64,000 nt of DNA from Sphaerotilus mobilis. GTDB lineage: Bacteria; Pseudomonadota; Gammaproteobacteria; Burkholderiales; Burkholderiaceae_C. The notes under the pieces are model-generated. The model was given only the letters and a program-made list of their open reading frames with translations. It was not told the origin of the DNA and did no database searches. The stretch is from assembly GCF_004216565.1 (NCBI RefSeq), contig NZ_SGWV01000009.1, positions 620,001 to 684,000 on the forward strand, given 5' to 3'. Shown in pieces: positions 8,501 through 15,752 of the stretch. Positions within the stretch are counted from its first letter, which is position 1; every line of letters begins with the position of its first letter. The translations under genes were made by a program, and so were the position numbers.

Positions 8501-9902
8501 GCACCGCCGCGCCGACCGGCTGGTCCGACTTGACGACCACCTGCCCGGTCGCCGCACCCAGCCTCACGGGCAGCCCCAGCGCGGCGCAGCGCGCCAGGAT
8601 CTGCAGGCCAGCCCGCAGCGCCAGCACGGCGGCGTTCTCGATCGCCTGCGGGAAGCCGAAGTAGCACATCACGCCGTCATCCCCCTGGGGGTCGTCGGCC
8701 CGTCCGCCATGGGCGGCGACGGTCTCGCCCAGGACGGCGTGGTAACGCGCCAGCTGCTCGCTGTAGGCCTCGTCGCCGAGCTGATGCATCAGACGGGTCG
8801 AGTCGACCAGGTCGCAGGACAGCACCGTGACCTGACGCACATGGTCGGCCGCGCCGCTGGCCGGGCGGGTTGGCTGCAACAGGCGCAGCGACGGGTTGCC
8901 CAGCAGCTGGGTGTGTGCACACGGTTCGCCCTGGGCGCGAGCGGCAAGGCGGGCGCGCCGGACCGACTCCCCCAGCGTCAGCCCGGCCCCCAGGCAGGGG
9001 TAAAGCGTCGACAGGAAGGCCTGCGGGCTGGTCCGACCGGGCCATGGCGGGTCGGACGGCTGCGCACCGGCATGCAGCAGCACCGGCACCCCGGCGTTGA
9101 TCAGCTGGCGCACGGCACCGCTGCGTGAGGCCAGTGCGGCGCGCAGCTGCGACGGTGTCGCCTGCAACACGACCAACGCGAGTCCGCCGCCGGCCTCAGC
9201 CGCCAGTTCGACGCTGGCCTCGATGGCCCGGCCACTGGCGTTGGGCCAGTGCTGCAGCGGCAGCAAGGCGGCGCTGGCCGGGTCGGCCGCTCCGGCCCCG
9301 TCGAGGCCACCGACGAGGTGCAGCACGTCGTGCCGGTGCAGCAGGGCCTGCAGCGCGCCACTGCCGACAGCGGCCCGGTCGACCAACAGCGCCCGCAGGC
9401 CGTTGCCCTGCAAGGTGTCGAGCAGCTCGGTGACCGGCTGGGCGCCGTCCTCGGCCAGCATCAGCACACGCAGCAGCTCGCGCGGTGCACCGGCATGAGG
9501 TCGCGCCACGGTGGCCTGACCGTCGATCAGTCGCCGCGCCACGGCATGCCGCTCATCCAGGTGCAGCTCGCCGTCGAAGGCCAGCTCCCACGTCACGCCA
9601 GCCAGGTCGGGCGCCAGCTGCAAGGTCAGGTCACAGGGCCCGAGCCGGGCCAGCGTCTGGCGCACCGGCAGGGGCAGCAACTCGCGGTACACCAGACCGC
9701 CGTAGGTCTGACGCTGTGTGGCGCCGTCATGCCCGGACAGGCTGGCGGCCATGGCCTCCAGTCGCCAGTACGGCGCCACCGGCAGCTCGGCCCGCAGGCC
9801 GATGCCGCCACCGTCGGTCAGCGTGCAGCACAGCCGGTCGCCCTCTCGGACGATCATCAGCAGCAGGGACGGCCGAGGGCTTTCGGCCCGGGTGGCTGGC
9901 AT
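5568..9902 (-). CDS. CHAT-like / class III nucleotide cyclase / AAA ATPase / TPR signalling protein
   Basis: A 1444-residue multidomain protein, probably cytoplasmic. Residues about 1-345 look like a CHAT (caspase-like) domain, but the catalytic His position is Gly199 (HLVGG) and the Cys position is Thr249 (VVLQAT), so it is probably not a protease. Residues 357-520 are a class III adenylate/guanylate cyclase homology domain. The metal-binding aspartates are kept (Asp364 in SCDLVDST, Asp409 in GDDGVM), but the usual transition-state Asn is His468 (VHYAAR, Arg472 kept) and the usual base-recognising Lys position reads Pro. Residues about 540-860 form an AAA/NACHT-like ATPase with Walker A GEAGIGKS (Lys577) and a Walker-B-like VVEDLHW. 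The rest is helical TPR-like repeat. The gene starts 18 bases after a CRP-type regulator gene, suggesting a cyclic nucleotide sensor pair. Confidence 0.82.
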   Translation of the reverse strand: MPATRAESPRPSLLLMIVREGDRLCCTLTDGGGIGLRAELPVAPYWRLEAMAASLSGHDGATQRQTYGGLVYRELLPLPVRQTLARLGPCDLTLQLAPDLAGVTWELAFDGELHLDERHAVARRLIDGQATVARPHAGAPRELLRVLMLAEDGAQPVTELLDTLQGNGLRALLVDRAAVGSGALQALLHRHDVLHLVGGLDGAGAADPASAALLPLQHWPNASGRAIEASVELAAEAGGGLALVVLQATPSQLRAALASRSGAVRQLINAGVPVLLHAGAQPSDPPWPGRTSPQAFLSTLYPCLGAGLTLGESVRRARLAARAQGEPCAHTQLLGNPSLRLLQPTRPASGAADHVRQVTVLSCDLVDSTRLMHQLGDEAYSEQLARYHAVLGETVAAHGGRADDPQGDDGVMCYFGFPQAIENAAVLALRAGLQILARCAALGLPVRLGAATGQVVVKSDQPVGAAVHYAARLQAIAPPGQLIASEATWRVVAERFEFESLGAAPSMKGFDQPGEIYRVLGESTLRGTERFDRQSQLAPFVGRVEELAWLRARSRLDERADPRARALLVLGEAGIGKSRLVREFRRGEAGRGWRFIEWRCAPEQATTAWFPVTEFLGRYLRFRDTDSAQQRRDKIAASDMGQLRHEQGGALLAQLLSVHGDPAALAGWSSERQRRATMDLLLQWMWQAVEAEPVCLVVEDLHWIDPSTRALIARALSEGNGRRLLLLMTSRPEPGQDDSDLGADTLLLPGLTPDTARQMVDSLCGARRIDPDTAHWLLERADGVPLFLEESTRMLLDLAGPAVDPRPATAPVPATIHDLLMARLDRAPAAKRLAQVASVIGREFTRSLLGAVVAHTHCPVGVADLDDSMATLVQADLLIPRGSDHEPLYLFRHALLRDAAYGSLWERDRRRLHGVIAEVIELTLPHVAEAQPELLARHLTEAGLIAEAVAQWERAARRSAARSAHLEAIADLETALVLLDHMAPGLERERSALRLNLLLASRLIATEGYGADRVEHVYGRALDLARQLGDDVALAKALFGLEGFHFMRADFDRARQIGQQAGELAQRSTDPMARLQSQWSEANLVFHQGDLIGAVDRMNQCLADYRNLPHRPSAVQDPGVMCLCYSAWALWQLGQPDEALRRAEQVVELARGLKHRFSMAEAYGFLSVVHFFRGENEAALQSVQQAIEISQEGGFSVWLAHAEVVRGRLLVQVGDVDRGVALLRTGYQRWVDSGAVVTRSFYLALWAQGEAAAGRSDQALALLAEALELVATRGERYFEPELLRLSGEFQRLLALGDQAVDPGADPQRLKAMLDASRDWLAQARERAAAMGQHGIALRVAISRLRLEQDRQALRLDDDRPGQPIAVARVEQARRDLEEALAAIQGGRGSRDVLWAEALLARLSGEPRAARAPLWIDADMARSFDLPTLDARLWPQAGLATQDSG

Positions 9903-9920
9903 GGCGCTTGGGCGGCCGGG

Positions 9921-10757
9921 CTACCAGCGCGCTGGCAGCGCACGGTGCAGGATCAGGTCGGCGCCTTCGACCGTGACGTAGCCGCCATGTTCGAGGTCCT
10001 TCATCAGCCGGCTGACCATCTCGCGCGAACAGCCCAGCCGGTTGGCCATGTCCTGATGGGTCAGGCGCGGCACCCGGCGTGGTGGCGACTCCTGAGCGGC
10101 CAGGCCAGGCGTGCCATTCATGCCATTCATGCCATTGGCAGCATTCACGCCGGTCAGTCGCTGCAACACGCTGTCGACGCTGGCAGCGGCCGCTGGCGTG
10201 GCCTCGGCGCTGCGGGTCTCGGCCAGCGATTCAAGCAGCGCCCGCAGCCGTCCGTAGACGTCGTTGAGCGCCAACTGCTTGGCCGACAGCGTGGCCGAGC
10301 GCGCCCGCCGGATCACCTTGGACAGCAGCTCGAAGGCGAACTCGGGGTACTGGGCGATGTGCAGCAGCAGGGTCTGGCGCGGGATGACGACGCAGACGGT
10401 CGGCTCCAGCGTCATCACGCTGGCCGAGCGCGGACCGCCGTCCAGGCTGATCTCGCCGATGTACTCGCCGGCGCCGTAGACGCCGTAAGTGATCTCGCGA
10501 TCGTTGTCGCCCTGCGAGTAGGCCCGCACCTTGCCCGACAGCACGATGTAGAGCGTGTCGCCCTGGTCGCCTTCCTGAATCAGCAGCACGCCCTTGCGGT
10601 AGCGGCGCGGCTCGGCCCGTTCGGCCAGCGCGCGCAGGGCCGGCGAGATCGGCAGGTCGTGGAGGGAAGGCAGGATGGGGCCTGAACGGCCGGCGCGAGA
10701 GTTCATCGCGCCCGAACTTAGGCGAAGGTCCAGCTCGATGCAAGCATCCGTGTCCAT
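9921..10757 (-). CDS. CRP/FNR-family transcriptional regulator
   Basis: About 278 residues. An N-terminal cyclic-nucleotide-binding fold carries the phosphate-binding-cassette pattern GEISLDGGPRSAS, whose Arg-Ser pair matches the cAMP-contacting residues of E. coli CRP. A C-terminal winged helix follows (LTHQDMANRLGCSREMVSR). No FNR-type cysteine cluster is seen. The hinge before the HTH is unusually long and contains an NGMNGMNG repeat from 9-bp tandem units. I chose the ATG at 10755-10757 because GAGGA lies 4 bases upstream on the coding strand; the open frame also has a GTG at 10785-10787 with no such site. First gene of the cyclase-P450-peroxidase-patatin block and its likely regulator. 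The ligand is probably a cyclic nucleotide, possibly made by the protein encoded next. Confidence 0.88.
   Translation of the reverse strand: MDTDACIELDLRLSSGAMNSRAGRSGPILPSLHDLPISPALRALAERAEPRRYRKGVLLIQEGDQGDTLYIVLSGKVRAYSQGDNDREITYGVYGAGEYIGEISLDGGPRSASVMTLEPTVCVVIPRQTLLLHIAQYPEFAFELLSKVIRRARSATLSAKQLALNDVYGRLRALLESLAETRSAEATPAAAASVDSVLQRLTGVNAANGMNGMNGTPGLAAQESPPRRVPRLTHQDMANRLGCSREMVSRLMKDLEHGGYVTVEGADLILHRALPARW
10112..10138. repeat. 9-bp tandem repeat in the CRP-type regulator gene
   Basis: Two exact TGCCATTCA units followed by TGCCATTGG. On the coding strand they give the Asn-Gly-Met repeat in the linker between effector and DNA-binding domains. In-frame copy-number change could alter the hinge. 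Confidence 0.85.
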
Positions 10758-10769
10758 GGCGTCCTCGGC

Positions 10770-10787
10770 GTGACGGGCGGATGTCAC
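10770..10787. promoter_or_regulatory. Inverted repeat upstream of the CRP-type gene, possible operator
   Basis: GTGAC, eight bases, then GTCAC: a perfect 5-bp inverted repeat lying 13-30 bases upstream of the chosen start. It resembles CRP-family half-sites, but the spacing is wider than the E. coli CRP consensus (GTGA to TCAC 10 instead of 6), so autoregulation is only a possibility. Confidence 0.35.
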
Positions 10788-10868
10788 CCCGGCCCCAGAC
10801 GGGCGGGCGACTTGTTCAGATCGGCGGGTGGCTCAGGCCATGAGTCCGCCGTGCCGTTCGGGCCAGGT

Positions 10869-11612
10869 TCAGTGCGCCACCCCGTTCAGGGGCGCGCGAC
10901 CGAGGGCCGGCACGATCGGTGGCAGCACCGCCACGCGCCGGACCAGCTCGCGGATGCTGCCGCAGCGGGTCTTCTGGCGGATCGCCGAGATCTGCGTGCG
11001 CACCGTCGAGACCGCCACGCCGAAGCGTGTCGCAACCTCGGCCGGCGTGTCGCCGTCGCACAAGGCGGCCAGCACCATGCCTTCCGCATGGGTCAGGCCA
11101 TGCACCCGGGCGTAGTGGTCGACGCTGAGGGCCTCGCACATCTGCGCCTTGCCGAACACCAGCAGCACGCCCTGCACTGGCAGGCCGCCCAGCGGCACCA
11201 CGGCGACCGATTGCGGCCGCTTGTCGTCGCCCACGGCAACCAGGCCGCGCCGACCCTGTTGCGCCGCCGCCTGGATGGCACGGGCCAGCGGCTCCTCGCG
11301 CGCGGGGTGGCGCGCTACCGGCCGGTCAAGCTGCAGCAGGCAGACCCCATCGGGTCGCTCGAACAGACGTCGCGCGCAGTGGTTGGCCAGCATCAGCCGG
11401 CCCTGCCGGTTGACGATGGCCATGCCGTAGTCGAGCTCGTCGAGGGCCTGGGTCACCAGGCTCTGCAGCGCCGGAAACAGCAGGCCGGCGCTGTCCAGGT
11501 CGCCGCTGCGGGCGGCTGTGGTCGAGCCGGCGAGCAGCAGGTCCAGCACCGGCATGTGCAGGGCTTGGGCCTCGGCTTGGGCCTCGGGCGGTGCAAGGGT
11601 CTCGATCAGCAT
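10869..11612 (-). CDS. LuxR-family transcriptional regulator
   Basis: About 247 residues. The C-terminal 60 residues are a GerE/LuxR helix-turn-helix (LTHAEGMVLAAL, then TPAEVATRFGVAVSTVRTQI). The N-terminal part has a PAS-like look (YGMAIVNRQGRLMLANHCA) and may sense a small ligand. No receiver domain or autoinducer-binding pattern is evident. The start at 11610-11612 was preferred because GGGAAG lies about 6 bases upstream; an in-frame ATG at 11643-11645 is the alternative. It is on the same strand as the CRP gene with 111 bases between, so it might influence that block, but no direct link is visible. Confidence 0.82.
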   Translation of the reverse strand: MLIETLAPPEAQAEAQALHMPVLDLLLAGSTTAARSGDLDSAGLLFPALQSLVTQALDELDYGMAIVNRQGRLMLANHCARRLFERPDGVCLLQLDRPVARHPAREEPLARAIQAAAQQGRRGLVAVGDDKRPQSVAVVPLGGLPVQGVLLVFGKAQMCEALSVDHYARVHGLTHAEGMVLAALCDGDTPAEVATRFGVAVSTVRTQISAIRQKTRCGSIRELVRRVAVLPPIVPALGRAPLNGVAH

Positions 11613-11744
11613 GATGGTCTTCCCGGCGGGGGTCGCGATGTCCATCAATCTAGGGAGGCGCCACCGGTCCGGGTGGTGTGCATTCACGCCGCCCTTGTGA
11701 TCTATTGCCCGGCCGCCGGTCACAAGCGGCCCCGCAGCGCCCGC

Positions 11745-12383
11745 TCAGGTCCCGCCGACGTAGGGGTTGTGGCGGCGTTCGTGGCCGAAGCTGCTTTCCG
11801 GGCCGTGACCGGGGATGAAGACGGTCTGGTCGCCCATCGGCCAGAGCCGCTCGGTGATGCTGGCGATCAGCGTGGCGTGGTCGCCGCCGGGGAAGTCGGT
11901 GCGGCCGATGCTGCCGGCGAACAGCACGTCGCCGACGAAGCAGCGGTCGATCTCGGCGCTGTGGAAGACGACGTGGCCGGGCGTGTGGCCCGGGCAGTGG
12001 CGCACCGCCAGGGTGCTCAGGCCGATCTGCACATGGTCGCCATCGGCCAGCCAGCGCGTGGGCACAAAGGGCTCGGCCGGCGGGAAGCCGAACATGCGGC
12101 TTTGCTGGGCCAGGCCGTCGATCCAGAACTGGTCGCCCGGGTGCGGGCCGACGATGGGCAGGCCGTGTTCACGTGCCAGCGTGCCGGTGCCGCCGGCATG
12201 GTCGATGTGGGCGTGGGTGAGCCAGATCTGTTCGAGCCGCAGACCCCGTCGCTCGACCTCGGCCAGCAGCTCGGGCAGATCGCCGCCCGGGTCGATGACG
12301 GCGGCGGCGAGGGTCTGGTCGCACCAGACGATGGAGCAGTTCTGCTGGAAGGCGGTGACGGGGACGGTGTGGTAGCGCAGCAT
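11745..12383 (-). CDS. MBL-fold metallo-hydrolase, YcbL/glyoxalase II-like
   Basis: 212 residues with the metallo-beta-lactamase motif THAHIDHAGG (zinc ligands), then HCPGHTPGHV, FVGDVLF and a C-terminal PGHGP. The length and motif order fit the YcbL group of type II glyoxalase-like thioesterases, which act on S-D-lactoylglutathione or similar thioesters. The opening MLRYHTVPVTAFQQNC is typical of that group and fixes the start at 12381-12383. Cytoplasmic. It stands 42 bases downstream of nothing on its own strand but the outer membrane protein gene, with no obvious functional link. Confidence 0.85.
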   Translation of the reverse strand: MLRYHTVPVTAFQQNCSIVWCDQTLAAAVIDPGGDLPELLAEVERRGLRLEQIWLTHAHIDHAGGTGTLAREHGLPIVGPHPGDQFWIDGLAQQSRMFGFPPAEPFVPTRWLADGDHVQIGLSTLAVRHCPGHTPGHVVFHSAEIDRCFVGDVLFAGSIGRTDFPGGDHATLIASITERLWPMGDQTVFIPGHGPESSFGHERRHNPYVGGT

Positions 12384-12426
12384 GGCCGCGATGCTAGCGT
12401 CCGTGCCGGACCGTCCCCGGGCAGGC

Positions 12427-13104
12427 TCAGAAGCTGTAGCCCAGGCTGAAGCTGAACTGCGGCAGCAGCGAGACCTTGCCGATGCCGTCGTTGATCTCGG
12501 CGACTTCGCGGTCGATGTCGGCCTGGGCCGCCGGGTTGCTGCTGGACAGCTGGCCACGGCCGGTGGCCGAGACCTTGGGCTTGCCGATCAGCGCGCCGAC
12601 GTCGAAGCTGATGCGCAGGCCGCTCACGTTGGGCTGGTGGCCCCAGCCGACGCCGAGGTAGGGCATCGTGCGCGGGTACTTGATCTGCATCGTCAGACCA
12701 TCGCCCGGGCCCAGGACGTACTGGTTGTTGCCGACGGAGATGGACTGACCGGTGCCCGATGCGTCCAGCGTCAGGTCAAACGTGTTCGAGGCCACGCCGC
12801 CGGTGAAACGGAACACGCCGCCGAAGGGGAACCAGTCGGCGAAGACGGCAAAACGGTTGGCCTTGAGCGTGCCCTTGTACTTGATGCCTTCCTCGTCGTA
12901 GTCGCTCTCGCGCGAGCCCAGCGAGATGGCGTCCGCGCGCAGCGTGACCGAGTCGCTGACCGGATGGGCGTAGCCGATGCCGGCGCCGGGAAAACCGACC
13001 TGGCCGTAGACCTCGCCGGCCTGGGCGGTGCCCGCCAGCAGGCCGGTGCAGGCCGCCAGCGCGAAGCCGGCGGTGTGAAGGGTGGAAAGAGGCTTGCGCT
13101 GCAT
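12427..13104 (-). CDS. Outer membrane beta-barrel protein with signal peptide
   Basis: 225 residues with a Sec signal peptide ending near TAQAG (about residues 1-29). The mature part has many short alternating polar and hydrophobic stretches rich in Gly, Tyr and Phe, and ends in SFSLGYSF, a C-terminal aromatic signature typical of proteins inserted by the BAM complex. It is sized like an 8-stranded barrel. I do not recognise a specific family; it is not a general porin by length. A role in envelope structure or small-molecule passage cannot be read from sequence. Confidence 0.65.
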   Translation of the reverse strand: MQRKPLSTLHTAGFALAACTGLLAGTAQAGEVYGQVGFPGAGIGYAHPVSDSVTLRADAISLGSRESDYDEEGIKYKGTLKANRFAVFADWFPFGGVFRFTGGVASNTFDLTLDASGTGQSISVGNNQYVLGPGDGLTMQIKYPRTMPYLGVGWGHQPNVSGLRISFDVGALIGKPKVSATGRGQLSSSNPAAQADIDREVAEINDGIGKVSLLPQFSFSLGYSF

Positions 13105-13214
13105 GAGAACTCCCTGTGTCGAGCCGGCCAGACGCCGGGCGCCGCTGTTATCGCCCCAACCGTGCGGTCGTGCAAGCCTGGGCCTGCGCCATCCCCTTCA
13201 ACAGAGGATGGATG

Positions 13215-14360
13215 TCACAGCCACATCATCGCGGAGGCGGTCGGCTCGGAGGCCGGGTCGGCGATGTGGCCCAGCGTCATCTCGACCTTCTGGGCATCGT
13301 GGCGGCCGCGTTGCCAAGGGTCCTCGAAGTCGTCGACCAGCAGGTGCAGACGCTCGGCCTGGTGCAACAGCGACTCGCCTTCGGAAAGGTAGCGCTGGCC
13401 GTGCGCCATGCGCTCGAACGGCACCCAGCCGCGGTTGACCAGCGCATGGCTGAGCAGCCCCGCGCCGCCGCCCTGGTCGAAGGCCTGCAGCAGGTCGGCG
13501 GCGCTGCGGTCGATCGTCTCGGGGCATTGCAGGATGTTGGCGATGAAGACCTTGGGCACGTCCGGCACGGCGGCCAGCGCCCGCGCGATGCCGTCGACCG
13601 CGAGGTGGGCCAGCGTGCTGGTGAAGAAGCTGCCGGGGCCAAAGGCGATCACGTCGGCGCGCCCGATGGCCTCGAGCGCGGTCGGGTTGGCCTGTGGCGC
13701 CCGGCCGCGTTCGCCATGCAGGTGCACCCGCTCGATGCCGGTGCGGGCCTGCTCGCCGGACAGCCGCGTGACATGGTCCTGGCGGCGCACCTGGCGGCCG
13801 TCGCGCAGGTCGGCGACCAGTTCGACCGCGTCGTCGGTGGTCGACGGCCAGACATGCCCGCCGATGCCGCACAGGGCGCGGAAGACCAGGATGGCGCGGT
13901 TGATGTCGCGCTGGTGCGCCAGATAGGCGCCGGTCAGCACGAAGTTGCCGATGCTGCCGCGACACAGGTCGAAGTCGGGCCCGATGCAGGCCTCGAAGAC
14001 GCCCAGGTAGTCGACGATGGCACGCCGCACCTCCGGCGGCAGGGTCCGCAGCAGCGGGTGGGCGCCGCGCACGTAGAACGCGAACTCGGCGCGCAGCGCG
14101 GTGGGGTCGGGGTTCTCGGACAGTCGGGCGTTGAAGTAGCGCACGACGTTGCTGAGCCGGCCCTCGCCGTGCGCCAGCGTCATCAGCGCCTGCCGGATGT
14201 CGCCCATCGCCAGGATGCCCAGCGACTCGCGCAACGCCTTGGAACTGCCGCCGCTGTCCCAGGCCGGCACGATGCGCGTGACGTCCCAGCCGGCCTGGCT
14301 CAGGGCGATGGTGATGTCGCGGCTGCCGCTGCCGCCGCCGAACATGACGATGCGATTCAT
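13215..14360 (-). CDS. CofD/YvcK-like nucleotide-binding protein
   Basis: 381 residues of the 2-phospho-L-lactate transferase (CofD) / gluconeogenesis factor YvcK superfamily. The N-terminal loop MFGGGSGSRD and the segment PAWDSGGSSKALR match its phosphate-binding and Asp/Ser-rich motifs; AFGPGSFFTS near residue 240 matches the conserved C-terminal loop. YvcK proteins bind UDP-sugars and affect cell wall metabolism; CofD makes F420, whose other genes are absent here. The SRD variant after the glycine loop resembles the CofD-like member of the so-called GAK set, but no ATP-grasp partner lies beside it. Divergent from the AAA ATPase gene. Confidence 0.72.
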   Translation of the reverse strand: MNRIVMFGGGSGSRDITIALSQAGWDVTRIVPAWDSGGSSKALRESLGILAMGDIRQALMTLAHGEGRLSNVVRYFNARLSENPDPTALRAEFAFYVRGAHPLLRTLPPEVRRAIVDYLGVFEACIGPDFDLCRGSIGNFVLTGAYLAHQRDINRAILVFRALCGIGGHVWPSTTDDAVELVADLRDGRQVRRQDHVTRLSGEQARTGIERVHLHGERGRAPQANPTALEAIGRADVIAFGPGSFFTSTLAHLAVDGIARALAAVPDVPKVFIANILQCPETIDRSAADLLQAFDQGGGAGLLSHALVNRGWVPFERMAHGQRYLSEGESLLHQAERLHLLVDDFEDPWQRGRHDAQKVEMTLGHIADPASEPTASAMMWL

Positions 14361-14471
14361 GGCTCGGAACCTTGGGGATGACCGGTGCCGTCTGGCGCTG
14401 GATGTGGTGCGGATGATCGCACCGGGTCGACCCGCGCACGCGCCGGACGATTTCTCTACAAAAGTCTAATA

Positions 14472-14486
14472 ATGTCTATCTGACAT
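14472..14486. promoter_or_regulatory. Inverted repeat ATGTC-N5-GACAT upstream of the AAA ATPase gene
   Basis: A perfect 5-bp inverted repeat with a 5-base spacer in an A/T-rich leader. A -10-like TAGAAT follows at 14491-14496, so a repressor bound here could block a promoter for the gene starting at 14534. No convincing -35 element was found. Confidence 0.4.
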
Positions 14487-14533
14487 CACATAGAATTGCC
14501 TATCAACCAGTAGCTTTGACGCTTGGATGAACC

Positions 14534-15718
14534 ATGGATCCCGTCCGCAATCCCTTTGCACCAGGCGCAGGCAGCCAGCCACCCGAACTGTCGGGGCGTG
14601 GCGCCATCCTGGACGAGGCGAACATCGCCATTCAGCGCGCACTGATCGGCAAGCACAGCCGATCGCAGATGCTGCTCGGCTTGCGCGGCGTCGGAAAGAC
14701 GGTGCTTCTCAACAAAATCGCGGAGATGGCTGAAGGCGCCGGGCACGTCACTTCGTTCATCGAGGCTCCCGAGGGCAAGTCCCTCAGTGAACTTCTGGTG
14801 CCGAAGATCAACCAGACCTTGCGCAAGTTCTCCCTGGTTGAACAGGCCAAGGCCAAGTCGCACCAAGCACTGCGTGCGCTGCGTGCATTCGCGTCCGTTT
14901 TCAAGGTGACTTACGGCGACGCCACCCTGTCCGTGGACCCTGAAATCGGCGTCGCCGACAGCGGCGACATCGAGAATGATCTGCCTGAGCTGTTTGTTCG
15001 TGTCGGTGAAGCAGCCAAGGCCGCCGGCAAGGCTTGGACGCTGCTCATCGATGAGGTCCAGTATTTGAGTGGAACTGATCTTGCAGCGCTGATCGTCGCA
15101 TTGCACAAGATCAGCCAGAAGGATCTGCCGGTATTGTTCTTTGGCGCGGGTCTGCCGCAAGTTGCCGCCTTGTCGGGCGAAGCAAAATCGTATGCTGAGC
15201 GAGTTTTCCACTTTCCGGCCGTAGGGCCTCTCGTCGGTGACGATGCAAGAAGTGCCATCAGACAGCCGATCGAAAATGAGGGCGAGAAAATAACGGATAT
15301 CGCCCTCGACGATATCTTGCAAAAAACGCAGGGCTATCCCTATTTCCTTCAGGAATGGGGTTATCAATGCTGGAACATCGCTCAGGGTCCGCAGATCGAA
15401 TGGTCCGATGCATCGCAAGCGGCTCATGCTGCGACGCGTCGATTGGACGATGGTTTTTTCAAGGTACGGTTTGACCGACTCACGCCCAAGGAGCGCGAGT
15501 ACGTCATTGCCATGGCACAACTGGGTGCTGGTCCCTACCGTTCATCAGAAGTGGCGATTGCCCTCAATGAAACACATCAGAGCTTGGGGCCACGACGAGC
15601 GCAAATCATCAACAAGGGAATGATCTACAGCCCATCGCACGGCGACATCGCCTTCACCGTTCCCATGTTCAACGACTACCTGATGCGCAACTACGTCAAC
15701 AAGCCGAGGAAGACGTAG
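14534..15718 (+). CDS. AAA+/STAND-type ATPase, probably horizontally acquired
   Basis: 394 residues. Walker A is GLRGVGKTVLL near residues 50-60 and Walker B is WTLLIDEVQYL near 172-182; a sensor-like LPVLFFGAG follows. The C-terminal part ending near FNDYLMRNY looks like a winged-helix module, as in archaeal-type or Orc1-like ATPases often carried on mobile DNA. No extra effector domain is visible. Codon use and base composition differ from all neighbours: bases 15241-15300 hold 28 G+C out of 60 against roughly 70% around it. It stands alone between divergent and convergent core genes. It may have come with an unseen partner, as part of a defence or regulatory module, but function is not assigned. 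Confidence 0.8.
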   Translation: MDPVRNPFAPGAGSQPPELSGRGAILDEANIAIQRALIGKHSRSQMLLGLRGVGKTVLLNKIAEMAEGAGHVTSFIEAPEGKSLSELLVPKINQTLRKFSLVEQAKAKSHQALRALRAFASVFKVTYGDATLSVDPEIGVADSGDIENDLPELFVRVGEAAKAAGKAWTLLIDEVQYLSGTDLAALIVALHKISQKDLPVLFFGAGLPQVAALSGEAKSYAERVFHFPAVGPLVGDDARSAIRQPIENEGEKITDIALDDILQKTQGYPYFLQEWGYQCWNIAQGPQIEWSDASQAAHAATRRLDDGFFKVRFDRLTPKEREYVIAMAQLGAGPYRSSEVAIALNETHQSLGPRRAQIINKGMIYSPSHGDIAFTVPMFNDYLMRNYVNKPRKT

Positions 15719-15752
15719 ACCCGCCATCCGATTTCAAGCCCGGCTTGCCACT

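Noticed and set aside
3921-9128. A 1735-residue plus-strand open frame rich in Gln, His and Arg
   Set aside because: It is the antisense shadow of the P450-fusion and cyclase genes in high-G+C DNA. It has no domain motif, and the minus-strand frames carry clear catalytic motifs.
1-10757. Reading the block as a CBASS or Pycsar antiphage system
   Set aside because: The cyclase, patatin and nucleotide-binding parts are suggestive, but the P450 and peroxidase are not known defence effectors. The block also lies beside ordinary regulators and has host-like composition. Kept only as an alternative.
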